A DNA stretch of 62,804 bases from Tistrella mobilis (GTDB lineage: Bacteria > Pseudomonadota > Alphaproteobacteria > Tistrellales > Tistrellaceae): assembly GCF_041468085.1 (NCBI RefSeq), contig NZ_CP121016.1, positions 1 through 62,804 on the forward strand, written 5' to 3'. This document shows positions 6,701 to 15,283 of this stretch, piece by piece. The translations under genes were made by a program, and so were the position numbers. How positions within the stretch are numbered: the first letter of the stretch is position 1; each line of letters starts with the position of its first letter. The notes under the pieces were generated by a model. The model saw only the letters and a program-made list of their open reading frames with translations, did no database searches and was not told the origin of the DNA.

Positions 6701-7874
6701 CTGGCGACCCTACTGCATCGCTCACTTCACAGGCGAACCGGGCGTGTCCCGCCCTTAGCACATTGATCGCGCCGACCACATCGGCGTTTTCCTCGAAGGC
6801 ACATTCCACACACGCAAATCGGGCTTGCGTCTGCCGGTTGTCGGCAGACACATGGCCGCAGCACGGACAGGAACGGCTCGTGTTCTGTGGCGGCACTGCA
6901 ACCAGCCAGCCGCCTTGCCACGCCAGCTTGTAATCCAGTTGGCGGCGGAACTCGAACCAGCCTTGATCGAGGATGGACTTGTTCAGGCCGGACTTGGCCC
7001 GAACGTTTCGTCCCGGTTGTTCGGTAGTACCTGCCGCTGACCTGGACATGTTCCGTACCTGCAAATCCTCGATACACACCATCGCGTGATTTTGGCTGAT
7101 CGCGGTCGAGGTCTTGTGCAGGAAGTCGCGGCGGGCGTTGCCGATACGGGAGTGAATGCGCTGGACTCGGGCTTTCGCCTTCTTCCAGTTGTTGCTGAAT
7201 TTGGTTTTGCGGCTCATGGCCTGCTGCGCTTTGCGCAGGGCCGTTTCATGCCGCTTGAAGCTGTTGAGCGGCGCGTAGAACGTGCCGTCCGAGAGTGTGG
7301 CGAAGCGGATCACGCCCATGTCGATACCCACTGCTGTGGTGGCCTGCGGCACGGGCTGCTCAACTTCGCGCTCGGTCTGGATGCTTACGAACCACTTGCC
7401 GCAAGACTGGCTCACGGTGACATTTCTGACTGTGCCCAGCACCTCGCGACTATTGCGGTAGCGCAGCCATCCCAGCTTGGGCAGGAAGATACGACTGTTG
7501 CCCTGATCGAGCTTGATCTGCTTCGGGTCGGGGTAGCGGAAGCTGTCGCGCTGGCCTTTCTTCTTGAAACGTGGAAAGTCGGCCCGCTTGGCGAAGAAGT
7601 TGCTGTAGGCCCGCTCCAAATCCTTGAGCGCCTGTTGCAAGGGATGGACCGGCGCATCGGCCAGCCAAGCCGTTTCCGCGCTGTTGCGCCACTCGGTGAG
7701 CATCTTGCACAGCCCGGCGTAGCCCAGCTTCTTCTCTCCGCGCTCGTAGCGCTCTTTCTGCAACGCCAGCCCCTTGTTGTAGACGAACCGGCACGAGCCG
7801 GCGAAGCGGCGCATTTGCCGCTCTTGCTGGCCGTCTGGTCGCAGTTCGTATTTGAAGGCTTGGAGGCGTTGCAT
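6651..7874 (-). CDS. tnpB: TnpB RNA-guided nuclease (IS605 OrfB)
   Basis: A full-length 407-residue TnpB. The RuvC-like active site is intact: Asp185 in AVGIDMGVIR, Glu269 in MVCIEDLQVRN, and Asp365 in ENADVVGAIN. The zinc ribbon has Cys336/Cys339 (CPCC) and Cys355/Cys358 (CVEC). The N-terminal part (MQRLQAFKYELRPDGQQERQ, then CRFVYNKGLALQ) is the standard start, which fixes the ATG at 7874. TnpB is an RNA-guided endonuclease that helps IS605 elements persist; it is not the transposase. Its partner tnpA is truncated here, so this nuclease is stranded. Confidence 0.92.
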   Translation of the reverse strand: MQRLQAFKYELRPDGQQERQMRRFAGSCRFVYNKGLALQKERYERGEKKLGYAGLCKMLTEWRNSAETAWLADAPVHPLQQALKDLERAYSNFFAKRADFPRFKKKGQRDSFRYPDPKQIKLDQGNSRIFLPKLGWLRYRNSREVLGTVRNVTVSQSCGKWFVSIQTEREVEQPVPQATTAVGIDMGVIRFATLSDGTFYAPLNSFKRHETALRKAQQAMSRKTKFSNNWKKAKARVQRIHSRIGNARRDFLHKTSTAISQNHAMVCIEDLQVRNMSRSAAGTTEQPGRNVRAKSGLNKSILDQGWFEFRRQLDYKLAWQGGWLVAVPPQNTSRSCPCCGHVSADNRQTQARFACVECAFEENADVVGAINVLRAGHARFACEVSDAVGSPAAGTHRSDSGAAQCRP

Positions 7875-7895
7875 GCGGATATTATAATTTGGCCT

Positions 7896-8135
7896 ATGAG
7901 CGACGACAACGATATTAGGCATGGACGACACTGCGTTTTTAAGATGCATGTCCATTTGGTCTTTGTAGCGAAATATCGCCGCAGGGTATTCGATGGCGAC
8001 GCCATCAACCGGCTGCGCACGATCTTCGCCAAGGTCTGCGCCGACTTCGAGGCGCAACTGATCGAGATGGACGGCGAGGACGGTCAGGTCTGCGTGCTAT
8101 CGATGCCCCTGTTGAATATATACATAAGTACATAA
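7896..8135 (+). pseudogene. tnpA: IS200-type TnpA (Y1 HUH transposase), C-terminally truncated
   Basis: The start MSDDNDIRHGRHCVFKMHVH, then LVFVAKYRRRVF, is a normal IS200/IS605 Y1 transposase, which is usually about 140-150 residues. Homology ends near residue 70 (LIEMDGEDGQV); where the family has the HxH metal-binding motif (DHVHLLV) this copy reads GQVCVLS, and the catalytic tyrosine helix is absent. The last residues come from flanking AT-rich DNA. It is inactive. Confidence 0.88.
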
Positions 8136-8143
8136 AAGCATAA

Positions 8144-9868
8144 TCATGCAGATGCGGCTGCCGTGACAGCCTTTGCAGCGATCGCCTCGGTCTCCGGAAT
8201 GCGGATCGGCTGCACCCGGACCAGGCTGGCGGTCCGCTCCGGCTGGAACAGCACGGCATGGCCCCGGGGCAGGGTCAGGATGGTGTTGGCGTGGATCAGC
8301 GGTTCTTCGATCTCGCCCACGGTTCGGCCGTCTTCCCAACGCTCGCCGCCATAGGCGCCCACCTCCGTGCGCTCCATGCGGGTGACCCGCTTGGGCCTGG
8401 TGCCGGAGGCAGCCTGGACCCATTCGGCGGTCTCGACATCGGAGCCGCCGAAGAACAGCTTCACCTGACAGTTGGTCAGGACAGCCTGGAGCACGGCGCG
8501 GCCGTCGAGGCTTTCGTCATCGGGCTTGAGCAGGTCGGCGAAGGACTGGAAGGCGAGATTGAGGTTGAGGCCGGTATAGGCGGCCGCGGCCAGGACGCGG
8601 AGGATGACCGCCGAGGCCATGAATTTCAGCTCGTCGACGAAGAGGCTGAGCGGGGCCGTGCGCTCATGGCGGAGCCTCCGGGCGAGCTGCGCCACCTCGA
8701 CCAGCAGGGTGCGGGCCGCAAGCCGGATCTCGTCGTCATCGATGTCGCCGATGACATAGAGCACGGCGTTCGAGCGGATCACCCGGTCGAGATCGAGGCC
8801 ACGGCCGGCCCTGGGCGTGAGGGAGGGACGCCGGGCCAGGCGTTTCAGTTTCTCACGCGGGGAGAGCAGGGCCTTCCATTCCCCCTCTGACAGGTCGCGC
8901 CGTTCAAGGGCGTCGGCGATTGCGCCGAGGCTGGTACGCGGCAGCTCCGCCATCACCTCGCGGATGACGCTGGCGGCCAGGATCTTGTAATGGTCGGCAT
9001 CGGTGCCCCGCTCCTTCAGCCCCAGAAGTTCGGTCATCCGGATGATCCGCTCCTCAAGGGGGCCGTGTTCAAGAGGGGCCCAGCGGCCGGCGCCGGTCTC
9101 GCGCAGATCGACCAGGAGAAATTCCCGGCCCATGGCTTCAGCCCGGCTTCGCAGGATCACGGGCAGGAAGTCATCGCCCTTGGGATCGACGAAGATCACG
9201 CAATCGCCGCGCTGGACCGCCTGATCCGCCCAGACCTGGAAGGTGACGCCCTTGCCGAAGCGGGTGGCGCCGATGACGCATTTCATGGTCTCGAGCGCGG
9301 TCTTGACCGGGATTGAAACCGGCTGGCCGTCGGGGGCGAGGCCGGTGAAGACGAGGCCCGGGCGGTAGTGGTTGCGGGGATCAAACCCTTGCGCGTCTGC
9401 CCAGCGGGCAGCCTCGTGGCGGACATCGGACAGAGCCTCGGTTTCCTGGCTGTTGCGGTGGGCCCGTAGCTGCTTCGACAGCCAGGTCAGGCCGTAGCGG
9501 ATGGCGAGGATCCGGCTGCTGACCGCAAGGCCGATCAGGGCCAGGCCGAGCAGGCCCCAGCGCCCGGCCCAGTCGACGAGGAACCAGCGTGCGGCGCCAT
9601 CGCCGAGCAGCCGCTCGGCGAGCACCAGATGGCAGATGGTGAGGAGCCAGAAGAGCAGGGCGCCGGCGAAGGCGGCGATGCGCAGGCGCCACCAGAGGAT
9701 GGAGGCGCTGACGCGATCATCACCCGGGCGGGCGCCGGGCAGGCCGATCGCGCAGGTCACGCTCAGGCATAGGATCGCGAGCAGGGGCAGGCCGGGATGT
9801 CCTGCCTCCAGGGCCTGGTGTGCGAGGTGATTGCTTGCCCCTGTGACGGCTTCGGCGAAACCGGTCAT
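8144..9868 (-). CDS. virD4: VirD4/TraG-type coupling protein
   Basis: A 574-residue inner-membrane ATPase that should bring DNA substrates to the type IV secretion channel. Hydrophobic spans lie at about residues 26-45, 62-82 and 104-124. Walker A is GATRFGKGV at residues 200-208, the GKG form usual in VirD4 proteins; Walker B is LSLFVDELKFM near residue 405. Other coupling-protein stretches include CVIFVDPKGDD and NLAFQSFADLLK. It is transcribed away from the virB operon, about 1.7 kb of gene-free DNA apart. No relaxase is adjacent, which is unusual. Its 3' end is next to the truncated end of the IS605 element. Confidence 0.88.
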   Translation of the reverse strand: MTGFAEAVTGASNHLAHQALEAGHPGLPLLAILCLSVTCAIGLPGARPGDDRVSASILWWRLRIAAFAGALLFWLLTICHLVLAERLLGDGAARWFLVDWAGRWGLLGLALIGLAVSSRILAIRYGLTWLSKQLRAHRNSQETEALSDVRHEAARWADAQGFDPRNHYRPGLVFTGLAPDGQPVSIPVKTALETMKCVIGATRFGKGVTFQVWADQAVQRGDCVIFVDPKGDDFLPVILRSRAEAMGREFLLVDLRETGAGRWAPLEHGPLEERIIRMTELLGLKERGTDADHYKILAASVIREVMAELPRTSLGAIADALERRDLSEGEWKALLSPREKLKRLARRPSLTPRAGRGLDLDRVIRSNAVLYVIGDIDDDEIRLAARTLLVEVAQLARRLRHERTAPLSLFVDELKFMASAVILRVLAAAAYTGLNLNLAFQSFADLLKPDDESLDGRAVLQAVLTNCQVKLFFGGSDVETAEWVQAASGTRPKRVTRMERTEVGAYGGERWEDGRTVGEIEEPLIHANTILTLPRGHAVLFQPERTASLVRVQPIRIPETEAIAAKAVTAAASA

Positions 9869-9884
9869 CTGAAGACCTCATCTG

Positions 9885-10075
9885 AAGGCGCCTGCCGGCG
9901 GGGAAATCCCCGCCGGCAGGCCTTCGGCCACGGACCTTTCAAGGTCCGGGCCTTGCGTGACCATCACATGGTCAGTGCCGCCGTCGAACGGTCGGCTGTG
10001 ATGGTCGCGACGACGGTCGGCCATCCGGGGGCAAGGTGCCGCCGGATGGCATGACCGCCGTCCGATCTGGTGCGC
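9885..10075. repeat. Inverted-repeat cluster upstream of virD4
   Basis: A perfect 14-bp palindrome CCTGCCGGCGGGGA/TCCCCGCCGGCAGG surrounds about 9889-9918. Next come GGACCTT-TC-AAGGTCC, TGACCAT-CACA-TGGTCA, and CATCCGG/CCGGATG pairs up to about 10050. Such clusters near a coupling protein gene are candidates for an oriT or a transcriptional control region. No gene except a possible 46-codon frame is visible here. Confidence 0.55.
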
Positions 10076-10112
10076 GCGGCAGGGGCGCCGCTACGCATCG
10101 GTCGATCGTCAT
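9972..10112 (-). CDS. Possible small leader ORF upstream of virD4
   Basis: A 46-codon minus-strand frame, MTIDRCVAAPLPRAPDRTAV and onwards, is preceded by an excellent ribosome site GGAGGAG seven bases before the ATG. The protein has no recognisable features and is Arg/Pro-rich, like random GC-rich frames. The strong ribosome site is the only support; it could be a translated leader upstream of virD4. Confidence 0.25.
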   Translation of the reverse strand: MTIDRCVAAPLPRAPDRTAVMPSGGTLPPDGRPSSRPSQPTVRRRH

Positions 10113-10135
10113 GATGTCTCCTCCTGGATGACTCA

Positions 10136-11574
10136 TTGCCCAAGGGTGGTGCCGTCTGTCGCGTCATGGCGTTTCTCCGGAAAATCAGGGGCGGCCGAAA
10201 GGCCGCGACACCATCCACCGGCCAGGGTGGATGGCACGTATCGCAACCGCGGCGGCCAGGCCGCAGCCGCTCGTCACGCTGTCTGCTTTTGGCTGTCCGG
10301 CCGGTCGGTGATGGGGGCCACCCATCGTCGACCGGCGTCGCTCGGCCCGCTGCTTCGATCGAATCGCAAGCAGGCCTTTCTCGCCTCGTCGCAGACGCTC
10401 CCAGGCATAGCCGTCGCGCGCAGCCACGCGCGCATGAACCGGGTGTCAGCCGGTTCCGGCCTTAGCCTTTCCCACGTTAGTCCAGCCGGTCTTCACGAGC
10501 AGACCGCCAGTGCCTCACCGGGACGGTTAGAGCCTGAGGCTCTTTCATCGCAGATTTCAGGGGCCCGAGGTTCCAAAGCAGCTCCCTTACTCACCGTCCG
10601 GCTTCCAGCGTCGATCGCCGGCCACTGAAGGGCCGGTGCTGGCTCTTGCTCTCCGAGATGCACCCTCATGGGTGCAATGACAGGCTTGAGCTGTCCATCG
10701 ATCTCGCGAGGTTGCCCCCACGAGTACCAGCCATCCCAGGTTTCCCCTGATGGCCTCCGGATGGTTTCCCACCCGGCGTGAAGCCCACCTGCTCGGCACG
10801 CGTTCGACCCTTCCGAGCCGCCCGCGGGCAGGGCTTTGAATACCTGCTCTCCAACTGGACAGGAGCACACCGCGTCACCGCGGGGTCCGTGTCCGTGTCG
10901 CCCGTCCTCCGGTATGGCCTTCTGGCGCCACCGGGGGGAAGGATTGGGTCGAACGGGGGAATTGCACCCCCGAGCGCCCGTTGCAGCCGGACGAGCCCCA
11001 TTACGGGCATCCGGCTACGGCGTGACGAAGCCCGGGTTGACGGCCCGGGCCGGCGGCATGGGTTGCGTGGGTGCGGGGCCTGGCCTTCGGCTTGACCTCC
11101 TTCCTTGGGGAAGGCGAGAGCCCGCATGCATGAACGTGATCCGATCCCGCTGGCGAGGCGGGATCACGAAGGATCCCGGCCCCATCGGGCGGGGTGAGCG
11201 GTGTCGTCTCCTCAATCAGGGTGCGGCGTCGGGGACCATCCCCGGCCGCTTGTGAAAGCGTCGGATCTGGTCCCGTCGTCCGGCCCCGCTGGCGAGGCGG
11301 CCCGGTCGTCGGATCGGCTCTGGCAGTGCGGAAGATCAGGCTGGCGAGGCTCTGGTCCCTGACCCTGCGTCTGATGCCGGTCGCGTCGTGCGCAACGGCA
11401 TCAGATTGAGTTTTCGGCAGGGGGCAAGCAAGCGAAAAACCGCTGTGCTTGGAACCTCTTTATATTTTTCTGCAAGTATCTCTTTCTTATTCACTGATAA
11501 AAACATAGTGAAAAAATTTGAAGCAGATTTCGTCTTCGTGCTTCCATGCGATCACTCAAAACCGGGGGGTGTGC
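10136..11574. other. 1.4-kb gene-free, GC-rich intergenic region
   Basis: Several open frames exist here but all have compositions like shadow frames (rich in Arg, Ser, Gly, Pro) and none matches a known family or has a convincing ribosome site. The DNA contains numerous short inverted repeats, for example GAACCGG-GTGTCAG-CCGGTTC (about 10436-10452), and three copies of CTGGCGAGGC (near 11150, 11290, 11340). The last 110 bases (11460-11570) are AT-rich with TTCACT/AGTGAA (11490-11512) and probably hold the promoter of the transfer operon. Confidence 0.6.
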
Positions 11575-12309
11575 ATGGAGGTTCATGTCCACAAAGTCGG
11601 TCTGATGCAGGATGTGCTGAAGCATGTCGGGATCGGCTACACCCGGCATTTCGGCGGCATCGTACCGGTCACGAAGGTGGAAGCCTTCGCGACCAGGATG
11701 CAGCGCCTCTACCGGACCGATCTGTCGGCGGCCGAGCGGGTCCGCCGGAAAGCTCTTGGGCGCGCAAATGCGGCGCTCTTCCTCTATCCCCGTGCCGATC
11801 GCCAGGGGTTCGACTTCATCGGTCTGCTGACGGCCGGAGAGCATGTCGCGGCCGCGGCCGAGATGTTGTCGGATGCCGGAGACCGGCGCCAGCGGATCCG
11901 CTTCGAGGACCGCTATGAGCTGTTGCGTCTGACGGCCTCGGGCGGGCAGGTGCGCTGGACATGGCGCCTCACCCAGGCGGCCTTCGATGCCCAGGCGGCG
12001 GCGATCCGGGCGGCCGTCCGGCGTCAGGATGACGACCGGTCCGTGCATCAGGTGATCGCCGATCTTTACGCGATGCCCGGCTTCCGGGGGGTGCGCACGC
12101 AGATGGCCGGCCTGCTCCGCGTTCTGCATGGGGAATGGCAGCGCAGCCGCCAGGAGGCCCGCTGCCCTTACGTCTCGACCAGGCCCAAGGGCTATGTCCG
12201 CTTCCTGGCGATCCGGAAGATGCCGCTGTCCGAGGTGGTCGACCGGATGGTGATGGGACGCAAGCCGATCCCCTATGCCCGGGTTCATGAAAAAGGTGCT
12301 AAGTCATGA
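11575..12309 (+). CDS. Unrecognised first gene of the transfer operon
   Basis: A 244-residue soluble protein starting MEVHVHKVGLMQDVLKHVGI; ATG 11575 follows a G-rich stretch. It contains AALFLYPRADRQGFDFIGLL and RLTASGGQVRWTWRLTQAAF, and ends with YVSTRPKGYVRFLAIRKMPL. There are no membrane spans or signal peptide. It overlaps the next gene by four bases and so belongs to the operon. I do not recognise the family; position before the ATPase suggests a cytosolic transfer or regulatory function. A DNA-processing role cannot be excluded given that no relaxase was found. Confidence 0.6.
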   Translation: MEVHVHKVGLMQDVLKHVGIGYTRHFGGIVPVTKVEAFATRMQRLYRTDLSAAERVRRKALGRANAALFLYPRADRQGFDFIGLLTAGEHVAAAAEMLSDAGDRRQRIRFEDRYELLRLTASGGQVRWTWRLTQAAFDAQAAAIRAAVRRQDDDRSVHQVIADLYAMPGFRGVRTQMAGLLRVLHGEWQRSRQEARCPYVSTRPKGYVRFLAIRKMPLSEVVDRMVMGRKPIPYARVHEKGAKS

Positions 12310-12584
12310 AACTGTCGATCCAGCCGCAATCCGACGTGCATCTGTCGATCCGGCGGCTGACCCTGACCCGCGATGCCTTTGCCGACTTCATGGCCTATAA
12401 AAAGGCCTATCGGGATGCCTATGGCGAAGACATCGCGGATGAAAAGCTCGCAGCCGAGCTGGTGACCCTGGCGCTCCGGCGGGATCGCAGCCTCCGGGCC
12501 TATAAGCGCCGGAGCACGGCACAGGGTGAAGCGCCGGCGGCCTCCTCAGGCGGCCCGGCGGGCGGCGGGGAGGCGGTCTCATGA
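12306..12584 (+). CDS. Small conserved-type protein of the transfer operon
   Basis: A 92-residue protein with the core SIRRLTLTRDAFADFMAYKK, then AYGEDIADEKLAAELVTLAL, then RRDRSLRAY. The basic helical pattern resembles small proteins found beside TrbI/VirB genes (DUF2274-like), but I cannot confirm the family. ATGA overlaps on both sides (with the gene at 11575 and with virB11) imply translational coupling. The last 20 residues are low-complexity Gly/Ala. Confidence 0.55.
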   Translation: MKLSIQPQSDVHLSIRRLTLTRDAFADFMAYKKAYRDAYGEDIADEKLAAELVTLALRRDRSLRAYKRRSTAQGEAPAASSGGPAGGGEAVS

Positions 12585-13600
12585 TCGCCGAGATCCTGAG
12601 CTATTACGGTCAGCCGATCGCCGATCTCAGGGCCGATCCTGAGATCACCGACATCATGATCAACGGCCATGAGCGGATCTTCGTCGAGCGCGGCGGGCGT
12701 ATCGAGCGCAGCGCCGCCCGGTTTCCGACGGCGGAGCGGCTGGACGAGTTCGTGCGGCAGATCGCGCACAATCTCGGTCAGACGATCGACGCGCGCACCC
12801 ACCCGATCCTGGATGCCCGCCTGCCGGATGGCAGCCGGATCAATGCCGTGCTTCAGCCGGTCGCGATCGGCGGCACGGTCGTGACCATCCGTCCGGCGCC
12901 GCATCGTCATCTCTCGGCCGACGAGCTGGTCGCGCGGCGCATGCTCACCCCGGCCATGCTTGCGCGGATCCGGGAGGGCGTCGAGGCGGCAGAGTCCCTG
13001 CTCACCGCGGGAGGTACGGGCTCCGGTAAGACGACCTTGCTGCGTGCCTTCTCGGCCTTCATACCGGCTGAGGAACGGATCGTGACGATCGAGGACACCC
13101 ATGAGGACCTGGTGCCGGGCGAGCGCCATGTCGTGCGCCTGGAAGCGGCGCTCCGCCGGCGCCAGCTCGACCGCGATCAGATCACCGTCGGCATGGACCG
13201 GCTGATCGTCAATGCGCTCAGGATGCGGCCGGACCGGATCATCGTGGGCGAGATCCGCACGCCTGAAGCCGCCGAGGCCTATGTCCGGGCGATGAACACC
13301 GGCCATGGCGGCAGCATGTCGACCATTCATGCAAACAGTGCCGGCGAGACCTATCTCCGGCTGCGCGATCTTCTGACCTCTGCCGCCCCGGCCGTGCCGC
13401 CGGCGCTTCATGAGGAGACCGTGCGGGCGAATGTGCGTCTGGTCATCCATGTGGCGCGGCTGCGCATCGGCAGCGACGTCCGCCGCCGGGTGACGGCGAT
13501 GTCTGAGTCTGTCCGCGGACCGGATGGTCTGCACACCCGGACGCTCTGGCGCTATGTGCCGGAGGCGGACAGCTGGGAGGACAGCCGGTGCGCGGCCTGA
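12581..13600 (+). CDS. virB11: VirB11-type secretion ATPase
   Basis: A 339-residue hexameric traffic ATPase of the VirB11/CpaF superfamily, acting at the inner membrane base of the transfer channel. Walker A is GGTGSGKT (144-151), followed by the Asp box IVTIEDTHEDL, Walker B MRPDRIIVGEIR and the His box GHGGSMSTIHAN. The N-terminal domain (ITDIMINGHERIFVERGGRI) matches the family. The ATG overlaps the previous stop. Here it opens the core virB order, whereas in Agrobacterium virB11 is last. Confidence 0.92.
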   Translation: MIAEILSYYGQPIADLRADPEITDIMINGHERIFVERGGRIERSAARFPTAERLDEFVRQIAHNLGQTIDARTHPILDARLPDGSRINAVLQPVAIGGTVVTIRPAPHRHLSADELVARRMLTPAMLARIREGVEAAESLLTAGGTGSGKTTLLRAFSAFIPAEERIVTIEDTHEDLVPGERHVVRLEAALRRRQLDRDQITVGMDRLIVNALRMRPDRIIVGEIRTPEAAEAYVRAMNTGHGGSMSTIHANSAGETYLRLRDLLTSAAPAVPPALHEETVRANVRLVIHVARLRIGSDVRRRVTAMSESVRGPDGLHTRTLWRYVPEADSWEDSRCAA

Positions 13601-14142
13601 TGTTTGTGCTCGCCCTCCTGCTCGTGCTGCCGGCGGCGGCCCGGGCTGAGACCGGCTGTTTCGCCCGCGCGGCGCGGCTCGCCGGTGTGGAGGCGGATGT
13701 GCTGATGGCGCTGGCCTGGGTCGAGAGCCGCTGGCGGCCGGGGGCGGTCAATGACGGCAACCGAAATGGCAGCGAGGATGTCTGCCTGATGCAGGTGAAC
13801 TCGGTCCATTACGAACGCCTGGCCCGGATCGGCATCGATCGCGACCGGCTGCTTCAGGACTGGTGTGTCTGCCTGTTGGTCGGGGCGGAGATCCTGGCGG
13901 AGATGCGGGCCGCGACCGGCGGCGATCTCCGCGATGCGCTCGCAGCCTACAATCCCGGCCCGGGCAACCTCGCAGCCGGCCGGCGGCATGCCGACGAGGT
14001 GCTTCGGGTGCTCACCCGGCTGCGGCGATGGCGCGCCGGGCCGACCATCGGGTCAGCGCCGGCGCGCGAAAAAATCCGCTCAGAGGATTCGACGCAACCA
14101 CACGTTGGACAACCTCCGCGATATGCGTCAGGAGGCGACTGA
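13588..14142 (+). CDS. virB1: VirB1-like lytic transglycosylase
   Basis: A 184-residue periplasmic protein with a signal peptide (MRGLMFVLALLLVLPAAARA). The SLT fold follows: catalytic Glu in ALAWVESRW, the GSEDVCLMQVN segment replacing the usual GLMQ, and LAAYNPGPGN. It should open peptidoglycan for channel assembly. The GTG start at 13588 overlaps the end of virB11. Extra cysteines (CLMQ, WCVCL) may form disulfides. The C-terminal 30 residues are unlike the family and overlap the convergent gene at 14128. Confidence 0.85.
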   Translation: MRGLMFVLALLLVLPAAARAETGCFARAARLAGVEADVLMALAWVESRWRPGAVNDGNRNGSEDVCLMQVNSVHYERLARIGIDRDRLLQDWCVCLLVGAEILAEMRAATGGDLRDALAAYNPGPGNLAAGRRHADEVLRVLTRLRRWRAGPTIGSAPAREKIRSEDSTQPHVGQPPRYASGGD

Positions 14143-14403
14143 GCGGAGCCTCATTGTGCGCTGCAACCGATCGAGGATGAACTCGTAGATTTCATCTTCA
14201 TGGATGAATTCGTACTCCCCGGACTTCAGCGCATCCATCACCAGCCGGTCGTAGATCTCAATGCTGTGGCGGGTGACCTTGGTTCTGGTCGATTTGATGC
14301 CTTGTCGGGCGAGATCGGCTTTCAACTCGCTCAACAGCTCGTAATGCGCCTTCCCGATATCCAGCGGGCGCCGGTCAGCGAGGGTTTTTCTTTCAGTCGG
14401 CAT
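14128..14403 (-). CDS. Hypothetical regulator-like protein inside the virB cluster
   Basis: A 91-residue protein on the strand opposite to the operon: MPTERKTLADRRPLDIGKAH, then SELKADLARQGIKSTRTKVT, then YEFIHEDEIYEFIL. AAGGAG lies 11 bases before the ATG at 14403. It overlaps the virB1 end by 15 bases and is divergent from virB3, with an AT-rich gap (14404-14572) that can hold two promoters. The position suits a local repressor of transfer genes, but no domain is recognised. Confidence 0.5.
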   Translation of the reverse strand: MPTERKTLADRRPLDIGKAHYELLSELKADLARQGIKSTRTKVTRHSIEIYDRLVMDALKSGEYEFIHEDEIYEFILDRLQRTMRLRSVAS

Positions 14404-14572
14404 GGCCGCTCGTCTCCTTGCATGGCGAGATCGGTTGTGCCCAAGGGGGATCCGTCTCCAGAAAAGAGCAAGTCTACGTTACCGAATATAAACACTAATT
14501 CGTAATTGTCCCTTGAACAAAATCAACTCTTGCGCTTTCGTATCCATCAATCAAGTCAAACAGGTCCATCGA
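14404..14572. promoter_or_regulatory. AT-rich divergent promoter region before virB3
   Basis: This gap between the minus-strand gene at 14128-14403 and virB3 contains an AT-rich core (ATATAAACACTAATTCGTAA, about 14485-14504). It is the only sizable break in the virB run and probably provides a second promoter for virB3 onward. No precise -35/-10 pair was assigned. Confidence 0.4.
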
Positions 14573-14893
14573 ATGAGCACGAATCCTCGCACGGTCCCGA
14601 TGGGCACCGAGGCATCGGCCATGGCAGGCGCTGATGAACTGCCTGTCGCAACGACCATTCTTGGTGCGCCGGCCCGTTACTTCGTTCCGGCCGTGGCCGT
14701 CGGGTTGGGGTTTGCCCTGGGCGTCAGCCTGGTTGCCGGGATCGTTCTCGGGATCCTGCTGCCGGGCGGGCTGATCCTGTTGCACCGCAAAGATCCGAGC
14801 GCGTTCGAGATCTGGGTGGCCCGCATGCGGCTGCCCTGGTGGCGCGCCTGGACCATCGGGCGGCGGCGCCGCCCCGTCATCTGGTCGGACTGA
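14573..14893 (+). CDS. virB3: VirB3-like inner membrane protein
   Basis: A 106-residue protein with a hydrophobic pair at residues 34-73 (YFVPAVAVGLGFALGVSLVA, then GIVLGILLPGGLILL) and a basic C-terminus ending RRRRPVIWSD. Length, topology and the position immediately before virB2 and virB4 fit VirB3/TrbD. ATG 14573 gives the usual short cytosolic start; a longer frame begins at 14513. It would anchor VirB4 in the inner membrane. Confidence 0.7.
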   Translation: MSTNPRTVPMGTEASAMAGADELPVATTILGAPARYFVPAVAVGLGFALGVSLVAGIVLGILLPGGLILLHRKDPSAFEIWVARMRLPWWRAWTIGRRRRPVIWSD

Positions 14894-14907
14894 GGAGGTC
14901 TCCCCCC

Positions 14908-15267
14908 ATGACACTGCAATCGACCATCCGGATCCCGGCGCGTCTCCGGGTTGCAGGGCTTCTGGCCGCCGCGGCGTTCGCGAGCCTGCCGGCCCGTGCG
15001 CAGCAGGTGGTGGATATCGGCACCGTCGCCTCGGGCAATGAGGGCACCACGCTCCTCACCAAATTCTTCCAGAGCTGGGTCAACTTCATGACCGGCCCCT
15101 GGGCGGTCGCGATGATGGCAGCGTCGATCGCGGTCGGGGTTGCGATCTGGATCTTCATGCCGCGTGAAGGGCCGATGGGGTGGGTGGCACGTGGCGCTAT
15201 CGGCGGTCTGGTGCTGCTCAATCTGGGCCCCTGGCTGGCCGATCTCGGCTATATCGGGCTCTCCTGA
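14908..15267 (+). CDS. virB2: VirB2-like major pilin
   Basis: A 119-residue pro-pilin. A long signal peptide ends at ASLPARA-QQ, leaving about 85 residues with two membrane spans, GPWAVAMMAASIAVGVAIWI and WVARGAIGGLVLLNLGPWLA, separated by a short polar loop (FMPREGPMG). That is the VirB2/TrbC pilin layout. TGAGGAGG at 14891-14898 precedes the ATG at 14908. Pilin subunits assemble into the conjugative pilus. Confidence 0.85.
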   Translation: MTLQSTIRIPARLRVAGLLAAAAFASLPARAQQVVDIGTVASGNEGTTLLTKFFQSWVNFMTGPWAVAMMAASIAVGVAIWIFMPREGPMGWVARGAIGGLVLLNLGPWLADLGYIGLS

Positions 15268-15283
15268 GGGCGGGGCCGGGATC

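Larger units (their letters stand above)
6605..8105. mobile_element. IS200/IS605-family element, truncated at the tnpA end
   Basis: Divergent tnpA (plus) and tnpB (minus) with 5' ends 21 bases apart are the IS605 arrangement. The tnpB-side end carries the usual hairpin (CCGGCC-TGAA-GGCCGG, 6619-6634) next to TTGACATCCTCC at about 6609. The other end is missing: tnpA homology breaks off near 8105 and runs into AT-rich plasmid DNA. Without a left end and full transposase the element cannot move on its own. Confidence 0.85.

Noticed and set aside
10640..11130. Possible riboswitch or group II intron domain in the structured gap
   Set aside because: No domain V-like hairpin, no conserved riboswitch core and no intron-encoded reverse transcriptase could be identified.
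10128..11255. Several 100-170-codon frames on both strands in the gap before the transfer operon
   Set aside because: They overlap one another, lack good ribosome sites and have Arg/Ser/Pro-rich compositions typical of non-coding GC-rich DNA.
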